This document shows positions 18,355 to 26,794 of a DNA stretch of 64,000 bases, piece by piece. Under the pieces are notes generated by a model. That model did not search any database. It was given only the letters and a program-made list of their open reading frames with translations, and was not told the origin of the DNA. The position numbers and the translations under genes were made by a program. Numbering within the stretch: position 1 is the first letter of the stretch; every line of letters starts with the position of its first letter. The stretch comes from Streptomyces sp. TS71-3 (lineage in GTDB: Bacteria; Actinomycetota; Actinomycetes; Streptomycetales; Streptomycetaceae): positions 310,001-374,000 of the forward strand of contig NZ_BNEL01000003.1 of assembly GCF_018327685.1 (NCBI RefSeq), read 5' to 3'.

Positions 18355-19263
18355 TCAGCGCCCCCACCAGCTCAGCACCGCCGTCGCCAGGAACACCGCC
18401 ACCGCCGCAAGCCAGACCACCAGGCCGGACGGCCCCGACGACCTGGCCGGCGCCCACTCCCCCGCCCCCCGTGACCGCAGCGCGTCCGCGAACGCCTGCG
18501 CGGTTCCCGGTCGGTCGTCGGGATCCGCGGACAGCGCCGCATGGAGAAGCGTGTGGATGCCGCTCGGAACCTCCAGCTCCCCGGGGAGTGCCGGCGACGA
18601 AGACACCGATGGCTGCTCCGCCGTGAGAGTGGCGCGGCCGCCCGGACCGAACGGCTTGCGGCCGGTGAGCAGTTCGTACGCCACGACACCGAGGGCGTAC
18701 ACGTCGGCTCGGCCGTCGAACCCGCCGCTCCGGAAGGCCTGCTCGGGTGCCATGTACGCGGGAGTCCCCGTGGTCACGGTCAGCCCCGACGCGTCAGCGA
18801 GCTGCTTCGCGCTGCCGAGGTCCGCGACGAGTACGGCGGTGGGCGTGCGGCCCGCGTCGAGCAGGAGGTTCGACGGCTTGATGTCGCGGTGGACGACGCC
18901 TGCGGCATGAAGCACCTGGACGGCGTATCCGGCCTCGGCTGCCAGACGGAGTGCCTCCGCGGGCCGGCAGTGCCCGACCTTCTCGGCCAGGGTGCCGCCT
19001 CGTACGTAGTCCATGACGAAGTAGGGCCGGTCGTCCTGGACACCGACGTCGTGGACGCGTACGACACGCGGGCTGGAGATCCTGCGGAGCAGCCTGGCCT
19101 CCGCCAGGAACCGCTCTCGTACGTCGGCGTTCGACGCCCAGTTGTCGGCAAGCACCTTGACCGCGACGTCCGTGTCGAGCTCGGGATCGTATGCTTTCCA
19201 GACGGTGGCGAACGAGCCGGCTCCCAGCCTGTCCTCAAGGACGTAACGACCCAGCTTCTGCAT
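18355..19263 (-). CDS. Membrane-anchored Ser/Thr protein kinase (PknB-type)
   Basis: 302-aa Hanks-type kinase; the ATG at 19263 gives MQKLGRYVLEDRLGAG, with the kinase domain starting at once. Visible: Gly loop LGAGSFATVWKAYD, VAVK lysine (DVAVKVL), catalytic loop HRDIKPSNLLL, DLG in place of DFG (VADLGSAKQ), activation-segment TGTPAYMAPEQ, and DVYALGVVAYELLTG. A single helix at the end (VVWLAAVAVFLATAVLSWWG) anchors it with essentially no extracellular sensor, so sensing must come from elsewhere. It is divergent from the ECF sigma gene, start codons 69 bp apart, suggesting joint control. Two related secreted proteins lie past the sigma gene and could supply the missing outside domain; that is inference. 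Confidence 0.92.
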   Translation of the reverse strand: MQKLGRYVLEDRLGAGSFATVWKAYDPELDTDVAVKVLADNWASNADVRERFLAEARLLRRISSPRVVRVHDVGVQDDRPYFVMDYVRGGTLAEKVGHCRPAEALRLAAEAGYAVQVLHAAGVVHRDIKPSNLLLDAGRTPTAVLVADLGSAKQLADASGLTVTTGTPAYMAPEQAFRSGGFDGRADVYALGVVAYELLTGRKPFGPGGRATLTAEQPSVSSSPALPGELEVPSGIHTLLHAALSADPDDRPGTAQAFADALRSRGAGEWAPARSSGPSGLVVWLAAVAVFLATAVLSWWGR

Positions 19264-19332
19264 GTGGCGACATTCTGCCCGAGGGCTTGGGGCCGGGAAC
19301 TCCGGTGCGGCCAGTGGGATGCGGGTCGGACG

Positions 19333-19896
19333 ATGACTGGAGTCCGCGGGGTGATCGAAGAGGCCGAGCTGGCACGGCTCGTGGCGTCTGCCCGGGCAGG
19401 TGACCGAGCGTCCCTGGACCGCCTCCTTGTCAGGCTCCGCCCCATGGTCATGCGCCGCTGCTCCAGGTTCCTGCCGCACCACGCCGACGCCGAAGAGGCC
19501 GCGCAGGATGCGCTGTTGTCCATCAGCACGCATCTGCACGAGTACAGCGGGCGGGGCTCGTTCCTCGGGTGGGTGACGGTGATCGCGTCGAACGCCGCCA
19601 GGTCCACGTACCGCTCGATGCGCCGGCGCGCGGAGGACAGTCATGCGGTCGTTCCGGACGCCGCCGACCCTCGGACGACGAGCGTCATCGCGGGGACCCG
19701 CCTGGACCTGATGGAGTCGCTGGCCGCGCTGGAGGAGCGCCATCCGGCCCTGGTGGAGTCCTTCGTGCTCCGCGATCTCGGCGACCTGACCTATGCTCAG
19801 GTCGCCGAGATCACCGGTACCCCTCTGGGCACGGTCAAGGACCGCATCCATCAGGCTCGGCGCTTCATGCGGGACCGCCTCGGCGGCGACTTCTGA
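19333..19896 (+). CDS. ECF-type RNA polymerase sigma factor
   Basis: 187 aa. Region 2 is visible (LDRLLVRLRPMVMRRCSRF, DAEEAAQDALLSI, GWVTVIASNAARSTYR), followed by a linker and region 4 (VLRDLGDLTYAQVAEITGTP, then GTVKDRIHQARRFM). Start ATG at 19333 (a GTG at 19351 is an alternative). No anti-sigma gene follows; instead a divergent membrane kinase and two downstream secreted proteins are its neighbours, so regulation may be by phosphorylation or expression. Autoregulation is likely but no promoter pair could be picked out in the 69-bp gap. Confidence 0.92.
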   Translation: MTGVRGVIEEAELARLVASARAGDRASLDRLLVRLRPMVMRRCSRFLPHHADAEEAAQDALLSISTHLHEYSGRGSFLGWVTVIASNAARSTYRSMRRRAEDSHAVVPDAADPRTTSVIAGTRLDLMESLAALEERHPALVESFVLRDLGDLTYAQVAEITGTPLGTVKDRIHQARRFMRDRLGGDF

Positions 19897-19968
19897 AGCG
19901 TCCGGACAGCGTCCCGACTTCCGACTCCCGACCGGCATCAGATGGGGTAGGAGCAGGGAGGTGTCGCC

Positions 19969-20706
19969 GTGCGGGTTCGGACGATCGTCGTCATCCTGGC
20001 GGCAGCCGTCGGACTCGGCCTGCTGACCGGCCGGTTCGTCCTGCCCGCCCGCTCCACCACGACGGTGGCTCCGGGCGCCGCGCCGGCCCCGCCGGGTGAC
20101 GGTTCTGCGGCACCGAAGCCCGCCGGCGGGCCCATGACGGACCGGCACCTGCTGGCAGCGGCCGAGTTCGGGAAGGTGGGGTTCTCTAAGCACATCCACG
20201 TGCGGGACCGTGTCGGAGACGGCAGGTACGCCAACGCGGCCTGCGCCGGGGAGAAGACCCTCGGGGAGACCCTGGGAGGGCCGGGGGCACACTTCCGCGG
20301 GTTGCTGACGACCACGGACACGGACGACGGCGACCCCACGCTGGCGGTGAACATCGAGGACCAGGTCGCGCGCGAGGTAGCCGCCGACGCCGGGAGCCCG
20401 GCGCTGGCTCAGAACTACGCCCAGCGCCTCCTGCTGGAGGAGGTGCCGTGCCAGGAGGAGCCCGCCGCGCACTGGGTCTACGGACCCACGCACACGATCG
20501 ATGTCGCTCCGCGCATCACCGCGAGCTGGATGAGTTCCTACGACGGCGACCTGAACACCACGGGGACCGCACCGCGGGGCAAGGAGCCCTGCGGAGGCAT
20601 CGCCGTGCTCCGCAATGGCTCCCACTACGGGGTCCTGGAGGTCGACGCCTGCCTGGACACGGCCGCGATGACGCGCATCGTCCGTGCGGCCGTGACACGG
20701 CTCTGA
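19969..20706 (+). CDS. Membrane-anchored or secreted sensor-domain-like protein, paralogue A
   Basis: 245 aa; GTG at 19969 with GGGAGG 7 nt upstream. The N-terminus is an uncleaved or signal-type helix (VRTIVVILAAAVGLGLLTGRFVL), then a Pro/Ala-rich spacer and an extracytoplasmic domain of about 170 aa. It shares with the next gene the pattern C-x-GE-x-T, YxQRL, CQxEPxxHWxYGxxHxI, DGDxxTxG, GIAVLRNG. The conserved Cys residues could form a disulfide. The fold recalls PknH-type extracellular sensors, but I cannot confirm it. It lies 72 nt after the sigma factor gene and is probably in the same regulon. Confidence 0.75.
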   Translation: MRVRTIVVILAAAVGLGLLTGRFVLPARSTTTVAPGAAPAPPGDGSAAPKPAGGPMTDRHLLAAAEFGKVGFSKHIHVRDRVGDGRYANAACAGEKTLGETLGGPGAHFRGLLTTTDTDDGDPTLAVNIEDQVAREVAADAGSPALAQNYAQRLLLEEVPCQEEPAAHWVYGPTHTIDVAPRITASWMSSYDGDLNTTGTAPRGKEPCGGIAVLRNGSHYGVLEVDACLDTAAMTRIVRAAVTRL

Positions 20707-20714
20707 GACCATCT

Positions 20715-20788
20715 CGACCCCGCCGGCACCACCCCGACCCCGCCGGCACCACCCCGACTCTGCCGGCACCACCCCGACTCTGCCGGCA
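20715..20788. repeat. 20-bp minisatellite, 3.6 copies
   Basis: Unit CGACCCCGCCGGCACCACCC repeated head to tail, with the later copies reading CGACTCTGCC. It fills much of the gap between the two paralogous secreted-protein genes. Confidence 0.85.
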
Positions 20789-20902
20789 AATGCGAGATGG
20801 CTCACACCCGCCGGGGCCGACCGCTACCCAACATTTCCCGTAGCCCATGCATCTCCCTGTGTACGAGGACGCACACCGCGTCCCAGCACCCAGGGGGATG
20901 GG

Positions 20903-21604
20903 ATGTTCGACAACCAAGCAGCCGGCAGGAAGTTCCCGCGCCGCGGTCGTACCGCGGGGGTGGCAGCCTCCGTCGGTGCCGCCCTGATCGCGGTCGGCTT
21001 CGGCATGCAACCCGCTGCCGCCGGCGCGGGCACGATCGCCGCGCACCGGTCGGCAACGGCGGCTACCGCCACTCCTGCCGGGGCGCCCGGCCTCGGCTCC
21101 GACAACCTGATCCAGAGCGACGACTTCTTCCAGCAGGGCCTGCAACCGGTCAGCGCGACGGTGGGCACGACCGGGAACCAGGCCCTCTCGGCCTGCTCGG
21201 GCGAGGAGACGATGCGAGCGCTGACCAAAGGGAAGGCCGGTGCCTACGCCGAGGTCATCTGGACCTTCGACACCGACGACACCCTGCTGACCGAATCCGT
21301 CGCGGACGGTTCCACCCTCGCGTCGGCGACCTCTTACGAGCAGCGGCTCAACGCGCTGGTGAGCAGCTGCCAGGACGAGCCGGACGGCCACTGGTACTAC
21401 GGCGACGGGCACGCGATCACCGTCCAGGGCGGCGAGGGCACGTGGTACCCGTCCTTCAACGGCGACGGTGACACCGCCGGCGGTGTCGCGGTGATCCGCA
21501 GCGGCCACAGGTTCGGCATCGTCGAACTCGCCGGTCAGCCCAGCGACGACCCCGGCTACATGGAAGGCATCGCCGCCGGTGCCGTCAACCGGCTGGCTGA
21601 CTGA
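20903..21604 (+). CDS. Secreted sensor-domain-like protein, paralogue B
   Basis: 233 aa; ATG at 20903 after CAGGGGGATGGG. Signal peptide: FPRRGRTAGVAASVGA, then ALIAVGFGMQPAAAGAG; the twin Arg-like start is not a strict Tat motif. The mature domain is related to the upstream gene (SYEQRLNALVSSCQDEPDGHW, YGDGHAITVQ, DGDTAGGVAVIRSGHRFG). It lacks the final CxxT segment of paralogue A and has fewer Cys. The two genes arose by duplication and now differ in anchoring: A is membrane-tethered or signal-anchored, B looks fully secreted. Function unknown; proximity to the kinase and sigma factor suggests a signalling or stress-response role. Confidence 0.75.
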   Translation: MFDNQAAGRKFPRRGRTAGVAASVGAALIAVGFGMQPAAAGAGTIAAHRSATAATATPAGAPGLGSDNLIQSDDFFQQGLQPVSATVGTTGNQALSACSGEETMRALTKGKAGAYAEVIWTFDTDDTLLTESVADGSTLASATSYEQRLNALVSSCQDEPDGHWYYGDGHAITVQGGEGTWYPSFNGDGDTAGGVAVIRSGHRFGIVELAGQPSDDPGYMEGIAAGAVNRLAD

Positions 21605-21704
21605 TCCCGCTGCGCCACGGCCCACTTCGCGGTGCCCGGCCATTGCTCTTCCCGGCGGGAGAACAGGTGGCGGGGTCCACCGGTGGGCCGGTACAGGAGC
21701 GCCC

Positions 21705-21749
21705 GGGGCGGCCCGGTCACCCGCCGGACGCGGGTGACCGGGCCGCCCC
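21705..21749. terminator. Strong bidirectional terminator hairpin
   Basis: Perfect 18-bp stem (21705-21722 with 21732-21749) and a 9-nt loop, between convergent genes ending at 21604 (+) and 21761 (-). It can serve both transcripts. Confidence 0.85.
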
Positions 21750-21760
21750 GTCGCTCCACC

Positions 21761-22870
21761 TCAGAAGGGCCGCGTGACCGTCGCGGTCGTCCGCACCGGG
21801 CCGTCACCGACGAGGTAGACCCGGTCGAACTGGGCGAGCGTGGTGTCGACGTGGCGCGGCACCAGGAGGACGGGGTCGCCGTGCGCGGGGACCGGGCCGG
21901 ACTCCACGGTCACCTTGAGGTGCTCCTGGGAGGGTGCGCCGACCTGCGCCGGGACGCCGATCACCCGGGCGTGCGGCCGGCCGCCGTCGACCTGGATGGT
22001 CGTGAGCCCGGCATCGAGGGTCACCCCGTCCGGTCCCTGCGTGCTGACCACCCGGGACAGGACGAAGGCGGCGCTCCGGTAGCCCTTGTCGCCGAACCGG
22101 TCCAGGCTGCGCAGGTCGTTGTAGACCACCGTGCCGGGGCCGAAGGTGACCCGCTCGTTCCAGGGGGCGGGCAGGGGCGTGGCCGCGGCGGGGACGAAGG
22201 TGTGGCTGCCGCCGGTCACGATCTCGCCCACCGGGTGCCCCGCGGTTTCGAGCTGTTCGGCGAGCCGCACGAGGTCGTGCAGGTCCCCGGCGACCACGTC
22301 ACGCTGTTGGGCCTCCGGGAGGTCGGCCAGGTGGCCGTCATAGGAGTGCAGGCCGAGGAGTGCGAAGCCGGCCCCGAGCAGCTCCTCCGCGACGGCCTTG
22401 GCCCTGTCGGCGTCCTTCACCCCGAACCCGGTGCGGCCGCCGCCGTTGTCCACGTCCAGGAACGCCGCCACCGGGCCCGGCCGCCAGCCGCGCACCGCCT
22501 CGACGTGGTCGGCCAGCGTGGACACCCGTGCCCGGGGGTGGGCGGCGGCCAGTCCGGCCAGCCGCCACTGGGTCGGTCCGATCGCCGGGTAGGCCAGCAG
22601 CACGTCCCGTGCGCCCGCCTCCAGCAGCAGTTCCACCTCCGCCAGTGTGGACGCCTTGAAGCGCTCGACGCCCGCGTCCAGCAGGGCGTCGACGGTCCAG
22701 CGCAGTCGCGCGGTCTTCACGTGCGCCCGCCAGGCGCCTGGCGAGCGGATGTACCGCAGCGTGGTGGCGATGTTCTCCCGCACCCGCTCGGTGTCGATCA
22801 GCACGGCCGGGGTGAGAGCCGAGGCGAACGGCTCGCCCCGGACCAGCTCGTGCAGTTCCGGTTCCTCCAT
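21761..22870 (-). CDS. D-threonine-aldolase / D-serine-dehydratase-like PLP enzyme (fold III)
   Basis: 369-aa PLP enzyme of the alanine-racemase fold (fold type III). The Schiff-base Lys is in RAHVKTARLRW (about K52) and the beta-barrel signature is VAAFLDVDNGGGRTG. The C-terminal metal-binding motif HxD occurs as PRHVDTT (about H340, D342), as in D-threonine aldolases and DSD1-type D-serine dehydratases, after the usual SQEHLKV segment. It would cleave a D-beta-hydroxy amino acid or eliminate ammonia from it. It is the last gene of a five-gene unit with RidA, an AbgT-type permease and a deacetylase, so its substrate is probably released by the deacetylase. The precise substrate is unknown. 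Confidence 0.85.
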   Translation of the reverse strand: MEEPELHELVRGEPFASALTPAVLIDTERVRENIATTLRYIRSPGAWRAHVKTARLRWTVDALLDAGVERFKASTLAEVELLLEAGARDVLLAYPAIGPTQWRLAGLAAAHPRARVSTLADHVEAVRGWRPGPVAAFLDVDNGGGRTGFGVKDADRAKAVAEELLGAGFALLGLHSYDGHLADLPEAQQRDVVAGDLHDLVRLAEQLETAGHPVGEIVTGGSHTFVPAAATPLPAPWNERVTFGPGTVVYNDLRSLDRFGDKGYRSAAFVLSRVVSTQGPDGVTLDAGLTTIQVDGGRPHARVIGVPAQVGAPSQEHLKVTVESGPVPAHGDPVLLVPRHVDTTLAQFDRVYLVGDGPVRTTATVTRPF

Positions 22871-22887
22871 CGGACGGTTCTTCTCCT

Positions 22888-22990
22888 TACCTTCCCGTTG
22901 CCTTCCCGGCCTTCCCGTTGCCTTCCCGACTTTCCCGTTGCCTTCCCCGGCCTTCCCGTTGCCTTCCCGACCTTCCCGTTACCTTCCCGC
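22888..22990. repeat. 20-bp minisatellite, five copies, inside operon
   Basis: CTTCCCGTTGCCTTCCCGGC-like units start at 22891, 22911, 22931, 22952 and 22972. The array fills the spacer between the deacetylase and the PLP-enzyme genes, and the stop codon of the deacetylase gene lies inside the last copy. Confidence 0.85.
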
Positions 22991-24373
22991 TCCCGTGTAC
23001 AGGCCGCTTTCCGCCGGGTCGATCCTCAGGGCGTCCGCGAGCGGATCCGCCGTGGCACGCGCGGTGGTGAGCAGCCGCGGCCTGCGCGGGATCACCGTGC
23101 CGCGGTGGAAGACCACCTCCCCGGCGGCCACGGTGGAGACCACGGACTTCGAGGCGCGGTCGACGACCGCGACATCGGCGTCCGCGCCCACCGCGATCGT
23201 CCCCTTGTTCCGCAGTCCGAGGGTGCGCGCCGGAGTCCAGGACGACTTCTGGACGAACTCCTTGAGGCTCAGGGCACCCAGTTCCACCAGGGACAGGCCG
23301 GAGTGCACGGTGACGTTGCGCGGGATTCCGCCGCCGTCGGTGGCGATGGCCGCGACGTCGAAGGCTCCCTTGCCGTTCTTCGAGGCGACCAGCGGGACCC
23401 TCGACGCGGCCGGGTTGAGCGGCAGGCACAGGCCGATGTGCGTTCCGGCCTCCTCCCACGCCCTGACGCCGGCCGGGCCCGACAGCGGGACGGTGTGGTC
23501 GCCGTCGCGGTGCGGGATCGCCGCCCAGCCCTCCAGGATCGCGGCCCGCATGCCGTCCTGGGTGCCCGGGTAGCCGCCCTGAACCAGCCACTCGGCGACC
23601 CTGGGCACCGTGGGCAGCCCGTCGGCGCAGTCCGCGATGTTGCCGTTGATCTCGGCGAGGTAGGACTCCGCGAACAGGTGCGGTGAGCCGCGCAGGAGCT
23701 GGACGGCCTCCCGCGCCTCGTCCTCGGGTGCCGCGAGGTCGCCCCGGCAGTAGCTGTTCACGTGCGCGATCTGCGCCGGCCGCCCGTCGAGGTACTCGAC
23801 GGTCTGGCGCAGCCCCTCGATGTTGCTGCCCGCGCTGCTGGTGCCGCAGTGCACCGCCAGCCACACCCCCAGCTCGTGCGCGGTCTCGGCGATGGCCGCG
23901 GCGCTCTCCACCGACCAGCCGGAGTCGACGTGGATCTTCACCCCGAGCGCCCCGTCCGCCAGGATTTTCTCGAACGCGCCCCTGATATCGCCGCGGCTGG
24001 GCGAGGCGGACAGGTGGAGCCCCGGAACGAGGCGCACCACACATGCGATGTTCAGTCCGGTGCCGTAGCGCTCGGCCAGCTCGAACACGTCGGCGGCGGA
24101 CGGGGTTCCGAGATCCAGTGCGGTGGTCACCCCGGCGCGCGCCAGCATGGCGTGGCCGGCGTCGCCGCCGAAGCCGCTGTCGAGGTGGACGTGGAGATCG
24201 ACGAGGCCGGGGAGCACGTAGCAGCCGTCCGCGTCGATGACCGATCTCGTCGGCCCGGTGACGGAATCCTCGATCGCCGTGATCCGGCCGGCCTCCACCG
24301 CCACGTCGGCGAACCGGTCGGTGTCGCCGGCGAAGTCGACGAGACGACCGTTCTTGATCACCAGATCATGCAT
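22979..24373 (-). CDS. Metal-dependent amidohydrolase / deacetylase (Atu3266-like or D-aminoacylase-like)
   Basis: 464 aa; ATG at 24373. Amidohydrolase-superfamily enzyme with a binuclear metal site: GLVDLHVHLD (H61, H63), the Lys that is usually carboxylated in GALGVKIHVD (K146), His in LAVHCGT (H175), His in QIAHVNSY (H204), and the catalytic Asp in AIATDGGG. N-terminal beta-sandwich strands (VIKNGRLVDFAGD) and the C-terminal return (NKGTIAVGADADVAVVD) complete the fold. Best guess is removal of an N- or O-acyl group from an imported compound. It lies between an AbgT-type transporter and a D-threonine-aldolase-like gene, both separated from it by minisatellite spacers. Confidence 0.88.
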   Translation of the reverse strand: MHDLVIKNGRLVDFAGDTDRFADVAVEAGRITAIEDSVTGPTRSVIDADGCYVLPGLVDLHVHLDSGFGGDAGHAMLARAGVTTALDLGTPSAADVFELAERYGTGLNIACVVRLVPGLHLSASPSRGDIRGAFEKILADGALGVKIHVDSGWSVESAAAIAETAHELGVWLAVHCGTSSAGSNIEGLRQTVEYLDGRPAQIAHVNSYCRGDLAAPEDEAREAVQLLRGSPHLFAESYLAEINGNIADCADGLPTVPRVAEWLVQGGYPGTQDGMRAAILEGWAAIPHRDGDHTVPLSGPAGVRAWEEAGTHIGLCLPLNPAASRVPLVASKNGKGAFDVAAIATDGGGIPRNVTVHSGLSLVELGALSLKEFVQKSSWTPARTLGLRNKGTIAVGADADVAVVDRASKSVVSTVAAGEVVFHRGTVIPRRPRLLTTARATADPLADALRIDPAESGLYTGAGR

Positions 24374-24461
24374 GCTGGACTTTCCCTTCCTCGAAGCGGT
24401 CCGAGCCTTCCTCGACGCGGACCGAACGGTCGCTGACGCGGACCGGCCGGAGCGACCGGAC

Positions 24462-24532
24462 CGGCCGTGGTCGCCGACCGGCCGTGGTCCCCGAGCGGCC
24501 GTGGTCCCCGAGCGGCCGTGGTCCCCGAGCGG
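24462..24532. repeat. 17-bp minisatellite, four copies, inside operon
   Basis: Unit CGGCCGTGGTCCCCGAG starts at 24462 (variant), 24479, 24496 and 24513, directly after the stop of the transporter gene. On the sense (minus) strand it reads as alternating purine/pyrimidine GC repeats. Confidence 0.85.
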
Positions 24533-24541
24533 TCGGACCGC

Positions 24542-26065
24542 TCAGCCGAGCTTCAGCCCGACGCCGGGGCCGACCGGTATCCCCGCGAAGTAGAAGACCG
24601 CCAGCACCGCGAACCAGGTCACCGCGGCCGCGGGGACGAAGAAGCTGGTGCGCCTGATCAGCCAGCCGATGGTGATACTGGAATCGATCTTGCGTGCTTC
24701 GTTGTAGGTGAAGTAGATGAACACGTTGGCCGGCGAGACGACGGACCCCCACTGCACCGCCATCCGGAAGGCGATCTGAAGCCCGGCGGGAGCCAGGCCG
24801 TTCAGCATCAGGGCGGGCACCATCACCGGCGCCTCCAGTCCCCACAGGGCCGTGCCGCTGATGAACACGCTCATCACCGCGGTGAGGATCGCCACCGCGA
24901 GCAGCGCCAGGTAGCCGGTGATCCCGATGTGGTCGAGTCCCGAGGCGATCCCGACGGCGAAGAAGGACGACAGGTTGGACCAGGTGAGCACCGAGATCAC
25001 CTGCGCCAGCACGAAGACGATGACGATGAAGCCGGACATCTCCCTGATGGAGTTCGTCAGCAGCGGCAGGAGCTTGCGCTGCTCCTTGGGGATGCCCGCG
25101 ACGCGCCCGTAGATCATGCCGAAGATGACGAAGGCCAGCGCCAGGATCGGCACGAGGTTCTTGAGGAACGGGGACTGCACCAGCGCCCCGCCGTCGCCGC
25201 GCAGCGCGCTGCCCGGCCACAGCCACCAGGCGATGACGACCGCGATGTAGGCGGCGACCGCGGCAAGGCCGAGCGCCACCGCCCGGTACTGCGCGCGCGT
25301 GACGACGACGCCCCTGTCCGGGGTGCCGGAGCCGGCGGCGGCGATCGGCGCGATGCGGGGTTCCAGGATGTGGACGGTCACCCAGCCGAGCACGAGCGGC
25401 AGCACGATCCCGATCGTGGACGTGATGAACCAGTTCATCGTGACGCCGGTGTCGGAGACGTAGCCGGGCACGTGGGCGAGCTTCGCCGCGCTCTCGGTCA
25501 CCGCGGTGTAGCCCACGTCGGACGTACCGAAGACCAGACCGCCGCCGTAGCCGACGGCGACGCAGGCCAGTCCGGCCACGAGGCCGGCCAGCGGGTTGCG
25601 TCCCTTGGCCTTGAAGATCTGCATCGCCAGCGGCGGCAGCAGGACGAACGAGCCGTCGGAGAGCACGTGTCCCTGACAGCAGAGGAAGGCCACGCCGTAC
25701 GGCACGATCCGCGCCGGCACCCGGGCGAACGCGATCCGCACCGCCGTCTCCAGGGCGCCGGTTCCCTGGGCGACGCCGAGGCCGAGGACCATGGTGAGCG
25801 TCACCCCGAGGGCGGGGAAGTCCACGAAGTTGGTGATGGCGCCGGTCAGCAGGTTCAACAGGCCCTGGCCGGAGAAGAAGCCGAGGATCGGCGTGCTCTT
25901 TCCCCCAGCGGCGGTGAAGGAGACGCCGGCCGCCGAAAGGATCGACGAGGTGATCGCTATGGCGAGGAACAGTGCACCGAGGATCACCAGGGGACCCGGG
26001 ACCCTCCGGGTCGGCTTCTGACCGGTCGTTCCGGGCGAGCCGGTGGGCGTGGCGACGCTTACCAT
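24542..26065 (-). CDS. AbgT-family transporter
   Basis: 507-aa polytopic membrane protein with about 12 helices. It resembles the AbgT (p-aminobenzoyl-glutamate / MtrF) family: CCQGHVLSDGSFVLLPPL, SIREMSGFIVIVFVLAQ and the C-terminal AVQWGSVVSPANVFIYFTY. Known members import aminobenzoyl-glutamate or export sulfonamides; here, beside catabolic enzymes, import of an N-acylated amino acid is more likely (inference). Start ATG at 26065 overlaps the ridA stop by 7 nt (ATGGTAA), so the two are translationally coupled. Confidence 0.85.
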   Translation of the reverse strand: MVSVATPTGSPGTTGQKPTRRVPGPLVILGALFLAIAITSSILSAAGVSFTAAGGKSTPILGFFSGQGLLNLLTGAITNFVDFPALGVTLTMVLGLGVAQGTGALETAVRIAFARVPARIVPYGVAFLCCQGHVLSDGSFVLLPPLAMQIFKAKGRNPLAGLVAGLACVAVGYGGGLVFGTSDVGYTAVTESAAKLAHVPGYVSDTGVTMNWFITSTIGIVLPLVLGWVTVHILEPRIAPIAAAGSGTPDRGVVVTRAQYRAVALGLAAVAAYIAVVIAWWLWPGSALRGDGGALVQSPFLKNLVPILALAFVIFGMIYGRVAGIPKEQRKLLPLLTNSIREMSGFIVIVFVLAQVISVLTWSNLSSFFAVGIASGLDHIGITGYLALLAVAILTAVMSVFISGTALWGLEAPVMVPALMLNGLAPAGLQIAFRMAVQWGSVVSPANVFIYFTYNEARKIDSSITIGWLIRRTSFFVPAAAVTWFAVLAVFYFAGIPVGPGVGLKLG

Positions 26066-26469
26066 GTCACTCTTTCGCTAGAACCACGGGGAACGCCGGC
26101 CGAGGCGATGGCCTCCACCTCGACTCGCGCGCCGTAAGGGAGTGCGCCCGCCGCGTAGCAGGTCCGGGCGGGCCGGGGCTCGGTGAAGAACTCCGCGTAG
26201 ATCGCGTCGAATTCACCGCGCTCGGCGAGGTCCGCAAGGAGCACCGTGGTCTTCACGACGTCGGCCGGGCCGCGGCCGTGTTCGGCCAGGCACGCCTTGA
26301 GGTTCGCCAGTGCCTGGCGGGCCTCGGCGCCGATTCCACCGGGCACGATGTCGTCGTCGAGGACGCCGAGCTGCCCGGACACGAAGATCAGACCTGCTGC
26401 GGTACGGCTCGCCGAATAGGGGTGGTCCGCGTCGGAGAAGCGCTTGGGTGCGACCGGCCGGGAGTGCAT
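26059..26469 (-). CDS. RidA-family reactive-intermediate deaminase
   Basis: 136 aa. The ATG at 26469 is preferred over a TTG two codons upstream because AGGAT sits about 7 nt before it. RidA features: YSASRTAAGLIFVSGQLG, EARQALANLKACLAEHG, ADVVKTTVLLADL, and the active-site Arg in PARTCY. RidA proteins hydrolyse enamine/imine intermediates made by PLP enzymes, which fits the D-threonine-aldolase-like or dehydratase enzyme encoded in the same unit. First gene after the operator region; the following transporter gene overlaps its stop. Confidence 0.92.
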   Translation of the reverse strand: MHSRPVAPKRFSDADHPYSASRTAAGLIFVSGQLGVLDDDIVPGGIGAEARQALANLKACLAEHGRGPADVVKTTVLLADLAERGEFDAIYAEFFTEPRPARTCYAAGALPYGARVEVEAIASAGVPRGSSERVTW

Positions 26470-26728
26470 AATCAATCCTAAATATCCAGTTTTGGCGGTA
26501 TAAATCGAGCGCGACGGGTCGCGTGCCCGGCAACGCGCATCACGCGCTCACACGGGTTCCGTTGACCAGGGGGGTGTTGCGCAACGGGTGCGCGGCGCGC
26601 CGTGCGCCATCCGCCGGCGGACGCCTGCGAATTCCGCCGGGCGACGTCTGCGGTGACCCGCCGGCGGACACCGTGGAGTCGACGGCGATGCCCGGGATTT
26701 CCGGGCGACCCTCCGCCGACCCAGGATC

Positions 26729-26765
26729 GGCTAGACACACTGTCTAGCCGCTCAGACAAAATGTC
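26729..26765. promoter_or_regulatory. Tandem operator: two GACAnnnTGTC palindromes 21 bp apart
   Basis: Site 1 (26729-26749) is a perfect 9-bp inverted repeat, GGCTAGACA-CAC-TGTCTAGCC. Site 2 (26755-26765) keeps the core, GACA-AAA-TGTC. Their centres are 21 bp apart, two helical turns, so dimers would bind on one face. They lie just downstream of the regulator gene and about 260 bp upstream of ridA. The DauR-type regulator encoded next door is the natural candidate to bind. Confidence 0.6.
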
Positions 26766-26794
26766 AAGGAAAAGTATGGGGCGGATCGATCCCG

